A DNA stretch of 11,731 nucleotides from Verrucomicrobiota bacterium (GTDB lineage Bacteria; Verrucomicrobiota; Verrucomicrobiia; Chthoniobacterales; UBA10450). A model generated the notes under the pieces. It was not told where the DNA came from, ran no database searches, and saw nothing but the letters and a program-made list of their open reading frames with translations. Numbering within the stretch: position 1 is the stretch's first letter; the number at the start of each line of letters is the position of its first letter. Where the stretch lies: assembly GCA_003218525.1 (NCBI GenBank), contig QHNU01000091.1, positions 1-11,731 of the forward strand. Direction: 5' to 3'. Position numbers and translations under genes: made by a program. Positions 1 to 7,113 of the stretch are shown here, piece after piece.

Positions 1-21
1 GAAATCGTGACCCGCCAGTAA
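1..21 (+). CDS. C-terminal end of an upstream gene (partial, unidentified)
   Basis: The first 18 bases read as six open codons (E-I-V-T-R-Q) followed by TAA at 19-21. The final A of this stop is also the first base of the next ATG (TAATG). The same TAATG arrangement recurs at 459-463. A stop-start overlap is typical of co-transcribed genes, so these bases probably end an upstream gene of the same operon. Six residues cannot identify a product, and a chance open frame this short is entirely possible. Confidence 0.3.
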   Translation, partial: EIVTRQ

Positions 22-461
22 TGAACACGGTGCGCAGAATCGCGGTCGCCACTGTTGTGGCGATCGGCCTGTTGCGGGCGACCAGCGTTGCCTCAGTTGA
101 CGACGCCCAATCGTTCGCCCTGCAAGCGGCTGAACCCTACGTGAAGGAAGGGTTTCAGGTGCGGGAAGATTACTGGGGCGGCGATCTGGGGGCGGGGGAG
201 AAGAAAGCGGTACGGCAGCAGCTTTTTAAAGGTAATGAATATTGGTTTTGGATGGGAACGGAAGTCGAGCGTGCAAAAATTTCTGTCCACATTTACGACT
301 CGGAAGGAAAGTTGGTGGAGCAGCCGGACAGCTGGCAGAAAGGTCATTTCGCAGCCGCGCACATAATTCCAAACGCGACCGGCAGTTATTTCATCATTGT
401 CGCAGTCGAGGAGTCACCCGAAGAACGGACCCATTGGGCGCTCGTTTACGGGTTCCGTTAA
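21..461 (+). CDS. Small secreted protein of unknown function, PPC-like beta-sandwich suspected
   Basis: Product of 146 residues that I do not recognise as a named family. Residues 1-25 look like a Sec signal peptide: basic start (R5, R6), hydrophobic core at about 8-18, and a small-residue site near S-V-A-S at 22-25. The mature part of about 120 residues is rich in Trp and Tyr (YWGG at 52-55, YWFWMG at 73-78) and has alternating hydrophobic stretches. The order G-N-E-Y-W-F, then V-H-I-Y-D-S-E-G-K, then A-T-G-S-Y-F-I-I-V resembles bacterial pre-peptidase C-terminal (PPC-like) beta-sandwich domains; that resemblance is inference. It lies 60 bp upstream of phoH on the same strand. The ATG at 21 overlaps a possible upstream stop, and I see no Shine-Dalgarno sequence. 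Likely periplasmic or outer-surface. Confidence 0.7.
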   Translation: MNTVRRIAVATVVAIGLLRATSVASVDDAQSFALQAAEPYVKEGFQVREDYWGGDLGAGEKKAVRQQLFKGNEYWFWMGTEVERAKISVHIYDSEGKLVEQPDSWQKGHFAAAHIIPNATGSYFIIVAVEESPEERTHWALVYGFR

Positions 462-521
462 TGCGAAAGAGCGTGATTCCCGTCGGGGCTGTGTGTTTGT
501 GATCGGCTCATTGGTTGCGCG

Positions 522-1490
522 ATGACCGAAACGCGAACCTTGGAATTTGAGAGCGCGCGAGCATTACAGTCTCTCTACGCAAATGATCTAAAGTTACTGA
601 AGAACCTGGAAGATTCGCTCGGAGTGAAGGTCACCACCCGTGAAGGTTGGGTCAAACTGGAAGGTGAACCGGCGAAGCTGGATCGCGCTCAACGCGTCTT
701 CGATCAGCTCGAGCAGGCCAGACAGCGCGGCGTTAACATCCAAAAACATGAATTTAATTACGCACTCAATTCCGTGAATGAAGAACGCCCAGACGATTTA
801 AGCGATGCCATTTCGGCCAGGATAGTAACTTCTCCGCGTAAAGCGCCGATCATTGCCCGAACCCTTGGGCAGAAGAATTATGTCGAGACAATTGAGAAAC
901 ACGACATTGTCTTCGGTATCGGGCCGGCCGGAACGGGCAAGACTTACTTGGCCGTCGCAATGGCGGTCGCGGCGCTAAAGAGCGAGGAGGCCTCGCGCAT
1001 TATTCTGGCCCGTCCCGCGGTCGAAGCGGGCGAGGCGCTCGGGTTTCTTCCCGGTGATCTGCAGGAAAAAATCACGCCTTACTTGCGACCGCTTTATGAC
1101 GCGCTGCATGATATGATGGATGCCGAGGAGATGGAACGGGCGCTTGCCCGCGAAGTAATTGAAATCGCGCCGCTGGCTTACATGCGAGGGCGCACCTTGA
1201 ACAACGCATTCGTCATTTTGGACGAAGCGCAAAATGCGACCACGGAACAGATGTTCATGTTGCTTACCCGGATTGGGTTGAATTCCAAGTGCGTGGTGAC
1301 TGGCGACGTCACTCAAATCGATCTGCCGGCAAACAAACGCTCCGGCTTAGTCGAGGCGCTCCAGGCCTTAAAGAATGTGGCTGGAATTGCGGTCAGTTAC
1401 TTCACCGAACGCGACGTGGTGCGCCACCCGCTAGTTCGTGCGATAATTAATGCCTATCAGCAGCATCGGACCCCCTCGGGCCGAAAATGA
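522..1490 (+). CDS. phoH: PhoH family ATPase (PhoH-like / YbeZ)
   Basis: Cytoplasmic P-loop ATPase of 322 residues, the usual length for the PhoH-like/YbeZ group. Residues about 20-70 match the small KH-like N-terminal domain of this group. The ATPase follows: Walker A GPAGTGKT at 134-141, the family segment RPAVEAGEALGFLPGDL at 154-170, YMRGRTLNNAF at 220-230, Walker B VILDEAQN at 231-238, and the sensor-like TGDVTQIDLP at 260-269. YbeZ proteins are linked to the endoribonuclease YbeY and to rRNA maturation or RNA quality control; the exact activity is not settled. ATG at 522 gives the normal family N-terminus although no Shine-Dalgarno sequence is visible. The stop overlaps the next gene's start (ATGA, 1487-1490), so the two are very probably translationally coupled. 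Confidence 0.93.
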   Translation: MTETRTLEFESARALQSLYANDLKLLKNLEDSLGVKVTTREGWVKLEGEPAKLDRAQRVFDQLEQARQRGVNIQKHEFNYALNSVNEERPDDLSDAISARIVTSPRKAPIIARTLGQKNYVETIEKHDIVFGIGPAGTGKTYLAVAMAVAALKSEEASRIILARPAVEAGEALGFLPGDLQEKITPYLRPLYDALHDMMDAEEMERALAREVIEIAPLAYMRGRTLNNAFVILDEAQNATTEQMFMLLTRIGLNSKCVVTGDVTQIDLPANKRSGLVEALQALKNVAGIAVSYFTERDVVRHPLVRAIINAYQQHRTPSGRK

Positions 1491-3127
1491 TGTTCGATTT
1501 TCTAAAACGTAGCGAACTGGTTCGGCGCGGCCTCGCTTCCGGCAAAACGCGACGCCGCCGCGCGCGCAACGCGCTTTCGCGCGCAATTGAATATTCCCTC
1601 ACGATGAAGCTGGTATTGTTTGCCGGTTTTGTCATCGGACTCGGCCTCCTCATCTTTAGCGGCAATCAAGCGGAGCCGACGAAAAACTTCGTCATTGCGC
1701 TGCTGTTTTTCCTCATCGCGCTGATGATGTTGTGGATCAATCAGCCGCGGACATTTTCGCAAGGTTCGCGCATTCTTCTTGTCTTTGGCATCATGCTCGT
1801 GCAGCTGGCGTTGACAAAGGCGATCTACGTCTTTTGCAATAATGGCGTTCTTGGCCTCAAACCGGAAATGGCGGAGCTGATTACGCCTTACGCCCTTTCG
1901 CCTCTTGTCCTGAGCGTCTTACTCGGACGCAATCATGGCCTCTATGTGGCGGTTTTCGTCAGCCTTTGGAGCAGCGTGCTTTTTGGCAGAATCGACGCGC
2001 CGATTCTGGTTACCGGAATGATGAGCGGCTTCACTGCCGTCTACCTGACGCTCCAAGTTCGTCGGCGAAGCAAATTAGTTCGGGCCGGGCTTGGTGTCGG
2101 TATCGCCATTTGGATTTTGTCGCTTACGTTCGGATACATCGGTCCGATCAATTTACTGTCCCCGAGCGCAAACAATTGGCCAATGATCGGACTGCAAAGC
2201 GCCCTCGCCATTGGCAACGGGATCGTGACGGCCACTATTGTTGGCGGCATCCTGCCGATGTTCGAGCACGCCTTCCAAATCACAACCGATATCTCATGGC
2301 TGGAAGCGTCCGATTTGAATCACCCGTTGCTGCGTCGCATGACCATCGAAGCGCCCGGCACCTATCACCACAGCCTGGTCGTGGCGAATTTAGCGGAGGC
2401 CGCCGCCGAAGGAATCGGCGGCAACGCCACCCTGTGTCGCGTCTGTGCCTATTTTCACGATGTCGGCAAACTGGTGAAGCCGGAATACTTCACTGAGAAC
2501 ATGAACTTCGAGCGCAACCCGCACGAAGACCTGGCGCCGACAATGAGCGCCCTGATCATTATCGCGCACGTGAAGGAAGGGGTGGATCTGGCGCTCAAAT
2601 ACAAATTAAATCAGCGCATCATCGACATCATCCAGGAGCACCACGGGACTTCTCTGGTTTACTATTTCTACAAACGTGCGCTCCAACAGCATGAGGATGC
2701 CCGTGCCGGAGGCAAAATCATGAACCTGCGCGAGCATGATGTTCCGGAAGTGCGCGAGGAAAGTTTTCGTTACAGCGGGCCGAAACCGCAGACGAAAGAA
2801 AGCGCGATCGTCAGCCTGGCCGACGCGGTTGAAAGCGCTTCGCGCAGTTTGGAAAAACCGACGCCGGCAAAAATCGAGCAACTGGTCAATGATATCGTCG
2901 ATCAACGCATCGCCGATCATCAATTGGATGAATGCGATCTGACACTGAACAACATTCGTATCGTCGCGGACCGGTTTCGATTTACCTTGATGACGATGCT
3001 ACACAGTCGCATCGCCTACCCGAAGCAGGAGTCGAAACCGAACGTACCCCGCGGCGAGCAAGTTCGGCCGGACGTGATGGCGACAACCCGGAGACCTGCG
3101 AGCGCGCCGCCCGTTTCAGCTGCATAA
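1487..3127 (+). CDS. pgpH: 7TM-HD family phosphohydrolase, PgpH/YqfF-like (probable c-di-AMP phosphodiesterase), lacking the ectodomain
   Basis: Membrane protein of 546 residues. After a basic N-terminus (RRRRAR near 22-27), about eight hydrophobic helices can be seen near 41-58, 67-85, 95-116, 133-147, 150-168, 171-190, 200-218 and 233-256. A cytoplasmic HD domain follows with the metal-ligand pattern of PgpH: H294/H295 (GTYHHS), H324-D325 (YFHDVGK), H361 (IIAH), H385-H386 (QEHHG) and D446 (LADAVES). Known PgpH proteins hydrolyse c-di-AMP; this substrate is inferred from the HD-domain match. Listeria PgpH, about 720 residues, has a large extracellular 7TMR-HDED domain between the first helix and the 7TM bundle. 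Here that gap is only about eight residues. The 35-residue tail (512-546) is Pro/Arg-rich and probably disordered. ATG at 1487 overlaps the phoH stop; a second ATG follows at 1490. Confidence 0.88.
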   Translation: MMFDFLKRSELVRRGLASGKTRRRRARNALSRAIEYSLTMKLVLFAGFVIGLGLLIFSGNQAEPTKNFVIALLFFLIALMMLWINQPRTFSQGSRILLVFGIMLVQLALTKAIYVFCNNGVLGLKPEMAELITPYALSPLVLSVLLGRNHGLYVAVFVSLWSSVLFGRIDAPILVTGMMSGFTAVYLTLQVRRRSKLVRAGLGVGIAIWILSLTFGYIGPINLLSPSANNWPMIGLQSALAIGNGIVTATIVGGILPMFEHAFQITTDISWLEASDLNHPLLRRMTIEAPGTYHHSLVVANLAEAAAEGIGGNATLCRVCAYFHDVGKLVKPEYFTENMNFERNPHEDLAPTMSALIIIAHVKEGVDLALKYKLNQRIIDIIQEHHGTSLVYYFYKRALQQHEDARAGGKIMNLREHDVPEVREESFRYSGPKPQTKESAIVSLADAVESASRSLEKPTPAKIEQLVNDIVDQRIADHQLDECDLTLNNIRIVADRFRFTLMTMLHSRIAYPKQESKPNVPRGEQVRPDVMATTRRPASAPPVSAA

Positions 3128-3161
3128 CGTCGCTCTCTCGCGGCCTATCAGATTCCTCGGC

Positions 3162-3743
3162 TTATTCGTTCAAATCGGGACGACGTGCCCGTGGCTCGCG
3201 ATCTTTTGTTGTCGCGGTTGAGGGCAGGGTTACGAAGGGTCCACCTTCCATCGGCGCCGCCTGGGAAAATGCAACATCAGGCATTTCGCTCGGTTTTCCT
3301 TCCAACGGAAAGTCTTTGCGCAAGGGGAAGAAGGGATAACCATCCCACATCAGGATGCGGCGGAGATCAGGATGATTGGTAAATTTGATTCCCATCATGT
3401 CGTAGATTTCACGCTCGTGCCAATTGGCTGTTGGCCAGATATCGGACACCGTGTCCACTGCACATACCTCTTCGCTGACTGCGATCTTTAAGCGCAAGTG
3501 CACGCCAAGCTTGAGCGAGTAAAGCTCGTACACTACTTCGAAGCGCGGCTCGTCCCCGAAAAAATCGACGCTGGAAATGTCGAGCAAATAATCGAATGAC
3601 AATTCATCCCGGCAAAATTGCGCGATTTCTCGCAAGTCTTGCGGAGCAAGGGTGAAAGATGTCTCGCCGCGAAATTCAACCCGGCTGAGGATTTTCCCAC
3701 GAAATAGACGAATCAGCGAATTGAGCAGTTCAGCGCCGGTCAT
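3162..3743 (-). CDS. nuoC: NADH-quinone oxidoreductase subunit C (complex I 30 kDa subunit)
   Basis: Product of 193 residues matching NuoC, a peripheral-arm subunit of respiratory complex I that packs against NuoD and NuoB and carries no cofactor. The 30 kDa signature is clear: W108-HEREIYDMMGI at 109-119, then HPDLRRIL at 124-131 and PLRKDFPLEGKP at 140-151. The C-terminal tail (about 160-193) is hydrophilic. ATG at 3741-3743 overlaps the nuoB stop as ATGA, the normal coupled nuoB-nuoC order. No nuoD follows: the stop at 3162 lies 34 bp from the convergent pgpH stop. I see no fusion to NuoD and no frameshift. A 135-residue open frame on the opposite strand here is an antisense shadow. Confidence 0.93.
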   Translation of the reverse strand: MTGAELLNSLIRLFRGKILSRVEFRGETSFTLAPQDLREIAQFCRDELSFDYLLDISSVDFFGDEPRFEVVYELYSLKLGVHLRLKIAVSEEVCAVDTVSDIWPTANWHEREIYDMMGIKFTNHPDLRRILMWDGYPFFPLRKDFPLEGKPSEMPDVAFSQAAPMEGGPFVTLPSTATTKDREPRARRPDLNE

Positions 3744-4333
3744 CCGAGGACTTCATCAAGCTCTCTCTTCAAAGCAGGTTTTTGCGCGGCAAGAGAATGC
3801 TCGCCCTCGATTTTCCTCTGCAAACGCATCAAACCTTCGAGCAGTGCTTCCGGACGGGGTGGGCAGCCGGAAATATAGACGTCCACCGGGATCAACTGAT
3901 CGATGCCTTGGAGCACAGCGTAACTGCGATACATCCCGCCGCTTGAAGCGCATGCCCCCATCGCGATACACCACTTCGGCTCCGGCATCTGTTCCCAAAT
4001 CCTTTTCACGGCTAACGCCATTTTGTAAGTGACCGTGCCAGCCACAATCATCACGTCGCATTGACGTGGCGAAAATCGCATCACTTCCGAACCAAAACGC
4101 GCGATATCGAAGCGCGCCGCCGCCGCCGCCATCAGCTCAATGGCGCAACAAGCCAGGCCCATTGGCATCGGCCACAACGAATTCTTCCGCATCCAATTGA
4201 TGGCGGCTTCGAGCCGGGTGAAAATGATATTGCCTTCGATCTTCGAATCGTAAGCGGCAGGTCGGGATTGAACCACAGTGAACACTAAAATCACGGCTCT
4301 TCCCTGCAAGGCAAATCCGATGCCCGATGGCAT
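3740..4333 (-). CDS. nuoB: NADH-quinone oxidoreductase subunit B (complex I PSST subunit)
   Basis: Product of 197 residues as drawn, matching NuoB, the complex I subunit that holds iron-sulfur cluster N2, the last centre before quinone. The expected four ligands are present: the tandem cysteines C62-C63 (GLACCAIEL), C128 (AMGACASSGG) and C157 (SGCPPRP). Homology to NuoB begins near AYDSKIEGNIIF at 27-38, so residues 1-20 may not be translated. ATG at 4333 has a fair Shine-Dalgarno sequence (GAGGTG at 4345-4350, 11-nt spacer). However, a possible minus-strand -10 at 4352-4357 would start transcription inside that site, favouring in-frame GTG codons at 4283-4285 or 4274-4276. nuoA is absent upstream; cysD diverges instead. 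Confidence 0.92.
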   Translation of the reverse strand: MPSGIGFALQGRAVILVFTVVQSRPAAYDSKIEGNIIFTRLEAAINWMRKNSLWPMPMGLACCAIELMAAAAARFDIARFGSEVMRFSPRQCDVMIVAGTVTYKMALAVKRIWEQMPEPKWCIAMGACASSGGMYRSYAVLQGIDQLIPVDVYISGCPPRPEALLEGLMRLQRKIEGEHSLAAQKPALKRELDEVLG

Positions 4334-4361
4334 TGCAATAGCTTCACCTCAATTGTATAGA
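4333..4361 (+). promoter_or_regulatory. Sigma70-type promoter for cysD-cysNC
   Basis: TTGCAA at 4333-4338 (4/6 to TTGACA) and TATAGA at 4356-4361 (4/6 to TATAAT, with the key TA...A positions) are separated by exactly 17 nt. Initiation about 7 nt downstream, near 4368, would leave only about five bases before the cysD ATG at 4373. That would make a nearly leaderless message and fits the absence of a Shine-Dalgarno sequence before cysD. The -35 element overlaps the start region of nuoB. This is a pattern match only. Confidence 0.45.
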
Positions 4362-4379
4362 GCGCATCCCTCATGACAC
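4352..4379 (-). promoter_or_regulatory. Possible divergent promoter for nuoBC
   Basis: On the minus strand, GTGTCA (4374-4379, 4/6 to TTGACA) and TACAAT (4352-4357, 5/6 to TATAAT) are separated by 16 nt. The -10 element shares two bases with the cysD -10 element, so both promoters could not be bound at once. A start near 4345 would suit a nuoB GTG start around 4285 better than the ATG at 4333. This is a weaker match than the cysD promoter. Confidence 0.27.
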
Positions 4380-5188
4380 CGTTTCGGAGCCATCTTGATC
4401 ACCTCGAAAATCAAAGCGTCTTTATTTTCCGCGAGGCGTATCACGCGTTCAAAAACATCGCCATGCCTTGGTCGATGGGTAAAGACTCGAACGTCCTCAT
4501 CTGGCTCGCATCAAAAGCATTCTTCGGAAAGGTGCCGTTTCCGGTTTTGCACATCGATACCACTTACGAGTTTCCGGAGATGCTTGAATTTCGGGAATGG
4601 GCGACCGCTCATTACAAGCTAAATTTAGTCGTAAAGATAAACGAGGAAGCACGCGCTCGCGGCATCGGCTACGAAACGCACGATCCTGTCACGGTCACGC
4701 ATGAGCTGAAAACGGTCGCTCTACAGCGGGCGATAGCAGAGTTCCAATGGGATGCGCTCATCACCGGCATCCGCCGCGATGAGGATCCAACGCGCGCGAA
4801 GGAGCGATATTTTTCGCCGCGGAATGCGCAATTTGAATGGGATTATAAGGATCAGCCGCCGGAATTCTGGGGACAATTCGCAACAACATCCCAAAAAGGT
4901 GAACACGTCCGCGTCCAACCTTTACTCGATTGGACCGAGGTTGACATCTGGCGTTATATCCAGCGCGAAGACATCCCGATCCCGAAAATGTATTTCGCTC
5001 GTAATGGAAAGCGGTATCGCTCGCTTGGATGCAGCCCGATCACCAAACCCATCTTAAGCAATGCCGCCACCATCGATGATATCATCGCGGAGCTGGAGAC
5101 GACGCGCACCAGCGAACGCGCCGGCCGTGCCCAGGATCACCACGAACGAAATGCGATGCAAAAACTCCGGGCTAAAGGCTTTCTATGA
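4373..5188 (+). CDS. cysD: Sulfate adenylyltransferase subunit 2 (ATP sulfurylase small subunit)
   Basis: Product of 271 residues, catalytic subunit of the CysD-CysN ATP sulfurylase that makes adenosine 5'-phosphosulfate (APS) from sulfate and ATP. It has the PP-loop pyrophosphatase motif SMGKDS at 34-39, LHIDTTYEFPEM at 59-70 (family: HVDTTWKF.EM), the signature GIRRDEDPTRAKERYFSPR at 132-150, SLGCSPIT at 217-224 and TSERAGRAQDHH at 246-257. It is shorter than the roughly 300-residue enterobacterial form, and several conserved positions differ, so it belongs to a diverged CysD branch. The N-terminus (SHLDHLENQSVFIFRE at 6-21) aligns with the normal start. The stop overlaps the cysNC start as ATGA, as expected for the two subunits of one enzyme. 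Confidence 0.92.
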   Translation: MTPFRSHLDHLENQSVFIFREAYHAFKNIAMPWSMGKDSNVLIWLASKAFFGKVPFPVLHIDTTYEFPEMLEFREWATAHYKLNLVVKINEEARARGIGYETHDPVTVTHELKTVALQRAIAEFQWDALITGIRRDEDPTRAKERYFSPRNAQFEWDYKDQPPEFWGQFATTSQKGEHVRVQPLLDWTEVDIWRYIQREDIPIPKMYFARNGKRYRSLGCSPITKPILSNAATIDDIIAELETTRTSERAGRAQDHHERNAMQKLRAKGFL

Positions 5189-7113
5189 GTGCGGGAGGCC
5201 GGAACACGGAATTGGTTGCCGAACCTCCAGGTAGCGCAGTCGGCAATCAGCGTTTGAAGATCGTTTTCGTCGGCCATGTCGATCATGGAAAATCGACGCT
5301 GATTGGTCGCCTCCTGCACGACACAAATTCGCTGCCGGAAGGAAAACTCGCGCAGGTGGAGCAGGCATGCGCCGCAGAAGGAATGGAGTTCGAGTTCGCC
5401 TTTCTACTCGATGCCTTGCTTGAAGAGCAGGAACAAAACATCACTATCGACACGACCCAGATTCCGTTCAGAACCCAGCGCCGAGACTACGTGATTATCG
5501 ATGCTCCAGGTCATAAGGAGTTTTTGAAAAATATGATCACAGGTGCAGCCAGTGCCGACGCCGCCGTGCTGGTGATCGCCGCTAATGAGGGCGTACTCGA
5601 GCAAACGCGACGACACGCTTACCTGTTGAGCTTGTTCGGCATTCAACAGTTTTGCGTCGTCGTGAACAAAATGGACTTGGTCGATTTTTCGCAAGACCGT
5701 TTCCGGACGATTGAAGCGGAATATCGCAAATTCCTGAAAACGCTTGGGCTCAAGCCACGTTTGTTTGTTCCAGTCAGCGCACGATTAGGAGAAAACATCC
5801 TCAACCTTAGTGAGAAGATGGCGTGGCATTCCGGAGCGACCTTCGTCCAATCACTTGATCAATTCGAACCGCCAGCGCCGCCAACCAGGCTGCCTCTGCG
5901 TTTTTGCGTTCAGGATGTCTATAAATTTGACGCACGCCGAATTATTGCCGGCCGCGTCGAGACCGGGACGTTAGAAGTCGGCGACGAAGTTGTTTTTTCG
6001 CCGGCAAACAAAACATCCATCGTCAACTCAATCGAGCGCTGGAAAGCAGACGGGGGTGACTTGGCAATCGCGGGCGACTCCATCGGCATTACTTTACGGG
6101 AACAGATTTTCGTGGAGCGCGGTTACGTGGGTTCGCATCAAAAAGATGCTCCGATCGAGACCAACCGCTTTCACGCCGATCTTTTTTGGATCGCCCGTCA
6201 GCCGGCACGACTGTCACATCTTTACACGGCGCGGCTGGCGACGCAGGAGGTCAAGTGCCAGATCGCATCAATTGAGGAAATAATGAATTCGGCCACCCTC
6301 GAACGCACCAGTGGCACGGCAGTAGAATTGGCGAGAAACGAGGTTGGTCGAGTGACCATTCATGCGCGCGCGCCGGTGGTGTTGGACAACCATGATCGTG
6401 TCCCAAATCTTGGCCGTTTCGTGCTCGTGGATGAGGGAACGATCGTAGCCGGCGGCGTTGTCCACGGAGGTGTCTACACCGATCGCGCAACGGTGAAGAG
6501 TAAGAACATCTTCTGGAGCGAAGGGAAGATTTCCGCGCGGGCGCGGGCGACCCAGCATGGTCATCGCGGAGCCGTGGTTTGGTTGACCGGACTTTCCGGT
6601 GCGGGAAAATCAACAATCGCGCAGGCGCTCGAACGGGAACTGTTTCAGCGCGCGATGCATCCGTACGTTCTCGACGGCGACAACATTCGCCACGGTCTTA
6701 ACTCGAACCTTGGATTCGCCCCGCAGGATCGTATCGAAAATATTCGCCGGGTTAGCGAGGTGGCGAAATTGATGGCCGATGCGGGCAACGTCGTTATCAC
6801 GGCGTTCATTTCGCCTTATCGTTTAGATCGTCAGCGGGCGCGCACGATTGCCCTCCAAGGCAATGCCGAGTTTATCGAAGTTTTCGTCGCTGCTCCGCTC
6901 CAAGTTTGCGAGGAACGCGACCCCAAAAACCTGTACAAGAAGGCGAGAGCGGGCCAGATCCGTGAGTTTACCGGGATCGATGCTCCTTACGAGGCGCCGG
7001 CCGATCCCGAAATCGTAGTTCACACTGACCGGCAGAGCGTCGCCGAATCCGTTGCAGCCATTCTAGAGCAACTTCTTCCACGATTGAAAGCGGAACCGCT
7101 GGTAAACGACTAA
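5185..7113 (+). CDS. cysNC: Bifunctional sulfate adenylyltransferase subunit 1 / APS kinase (CysN-CysC fusion)
   Basis: Product of 642 residues joining two enzymes. Residues about 24-440 are CysN, the EF-Tu-like GTPase that drives ATP sulfurylase: G1 GHVDHGKST at 30-38, the G2 region EQNITID at 83-89, G3 DAPGH at 106-110, G4 NKMD at 161-164, then two beta-barrel domains. Residues about 460-635 are CysC, which phosphorylates APS to PAPS: P-loop GLSGAGKST at 469-477, DGDNIRHGLN at 497-506, FISPYR at 541-546 with the family's conserved serine at S543, and the FTGIDAPYEAP substrate loop near 605-615. All core motifs are present in both halves. G2 has Asn at position 85 where most CysN have Gly. 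Such fusions (NodQ type) are known from rhizobia and other bacteria. The stop codon overlaps the converging kinase stop by four bases. Confidence 0.94.
   Translation: MSAGGRNTELVAEPPGSAVGNQRLKIVFVGHVDHGKSTLIGRLLHDTNSLPEGKLAQVEQACAAEGMEFEFAFLLDALLEEQEQNITIDTTQIPFRTQRRDYVIIDAPGHKEFLKNMITGAASADAAVLVIAANEGVLEQTRRHAYLLSLFGIQQFCVVVNKMDLVDFSQDRFRTIEAEYRKFLKTLGLKPRLFVPVSARLGENILNLSEKMAWHSGATFVQSLDQFEPPAPPTRLPLRFCVQDVYKFDARRIIAGRVETGTLEVGDEVVFSPANKTSIVNSIERWKADGGDLAIAGDSIGITLREQIFVERGYVGSHQKDAPIETNRFHADLFWIARQPARLSHLYTARLATQEVKCQIASIEEIMNSATLERTSGTAVELARNEVGRVTIHARAPVVLDNHDRVPNLGRFVLVDEGTIVAGGVVHGGVYTDRATVKSKNIFWSEGKISARARATQHGHRGAVVWLTGLSGAGKSTIAQALERELFQRAMHPYVLDGDNIRHGLNSNLGFAPQDRIENIRRVSEVAKLMADAGNVVITAFISPYRLDRQRARTIALQGNAEFIEVFVAAPLQVCEERDPKNLYKKARAGQIREFTGIDAPYEAPADPEIVVHTDRQSVAESVAAILEQLLPRLKAEPLVND

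Noticed and set aside
461..502. 13-codon open frame starting at TAATG after the secreted protein gene
   Set aside because: The junction resembles a coupled start, but the peptide is too short to support and no Shine-Dalgarno sequence or conservation can be judged. It could at most be a leader before phoH.
3128..3161. Bidirectional terminator between convergent pgpH and nuoC
   Set aside because: The 34-bp gap contains no inverted repeat with flanking T or A runs that I can see.
2932..3339. 135-residue plus-strand open frame spanning the end of pgpH and nuoC
   Set aside because: It overlaps two well-supported genes, has low-complexity Arg/Ser-rich content and no domain signal.
5074..5087. Perfect 14-bp palindrome CGATGATATCATCG inside cysD
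   Set aside because: It lies fully within coding sequence and is explained by the codons for I-D-D-I-I. It has no second copy and no regulatory context.
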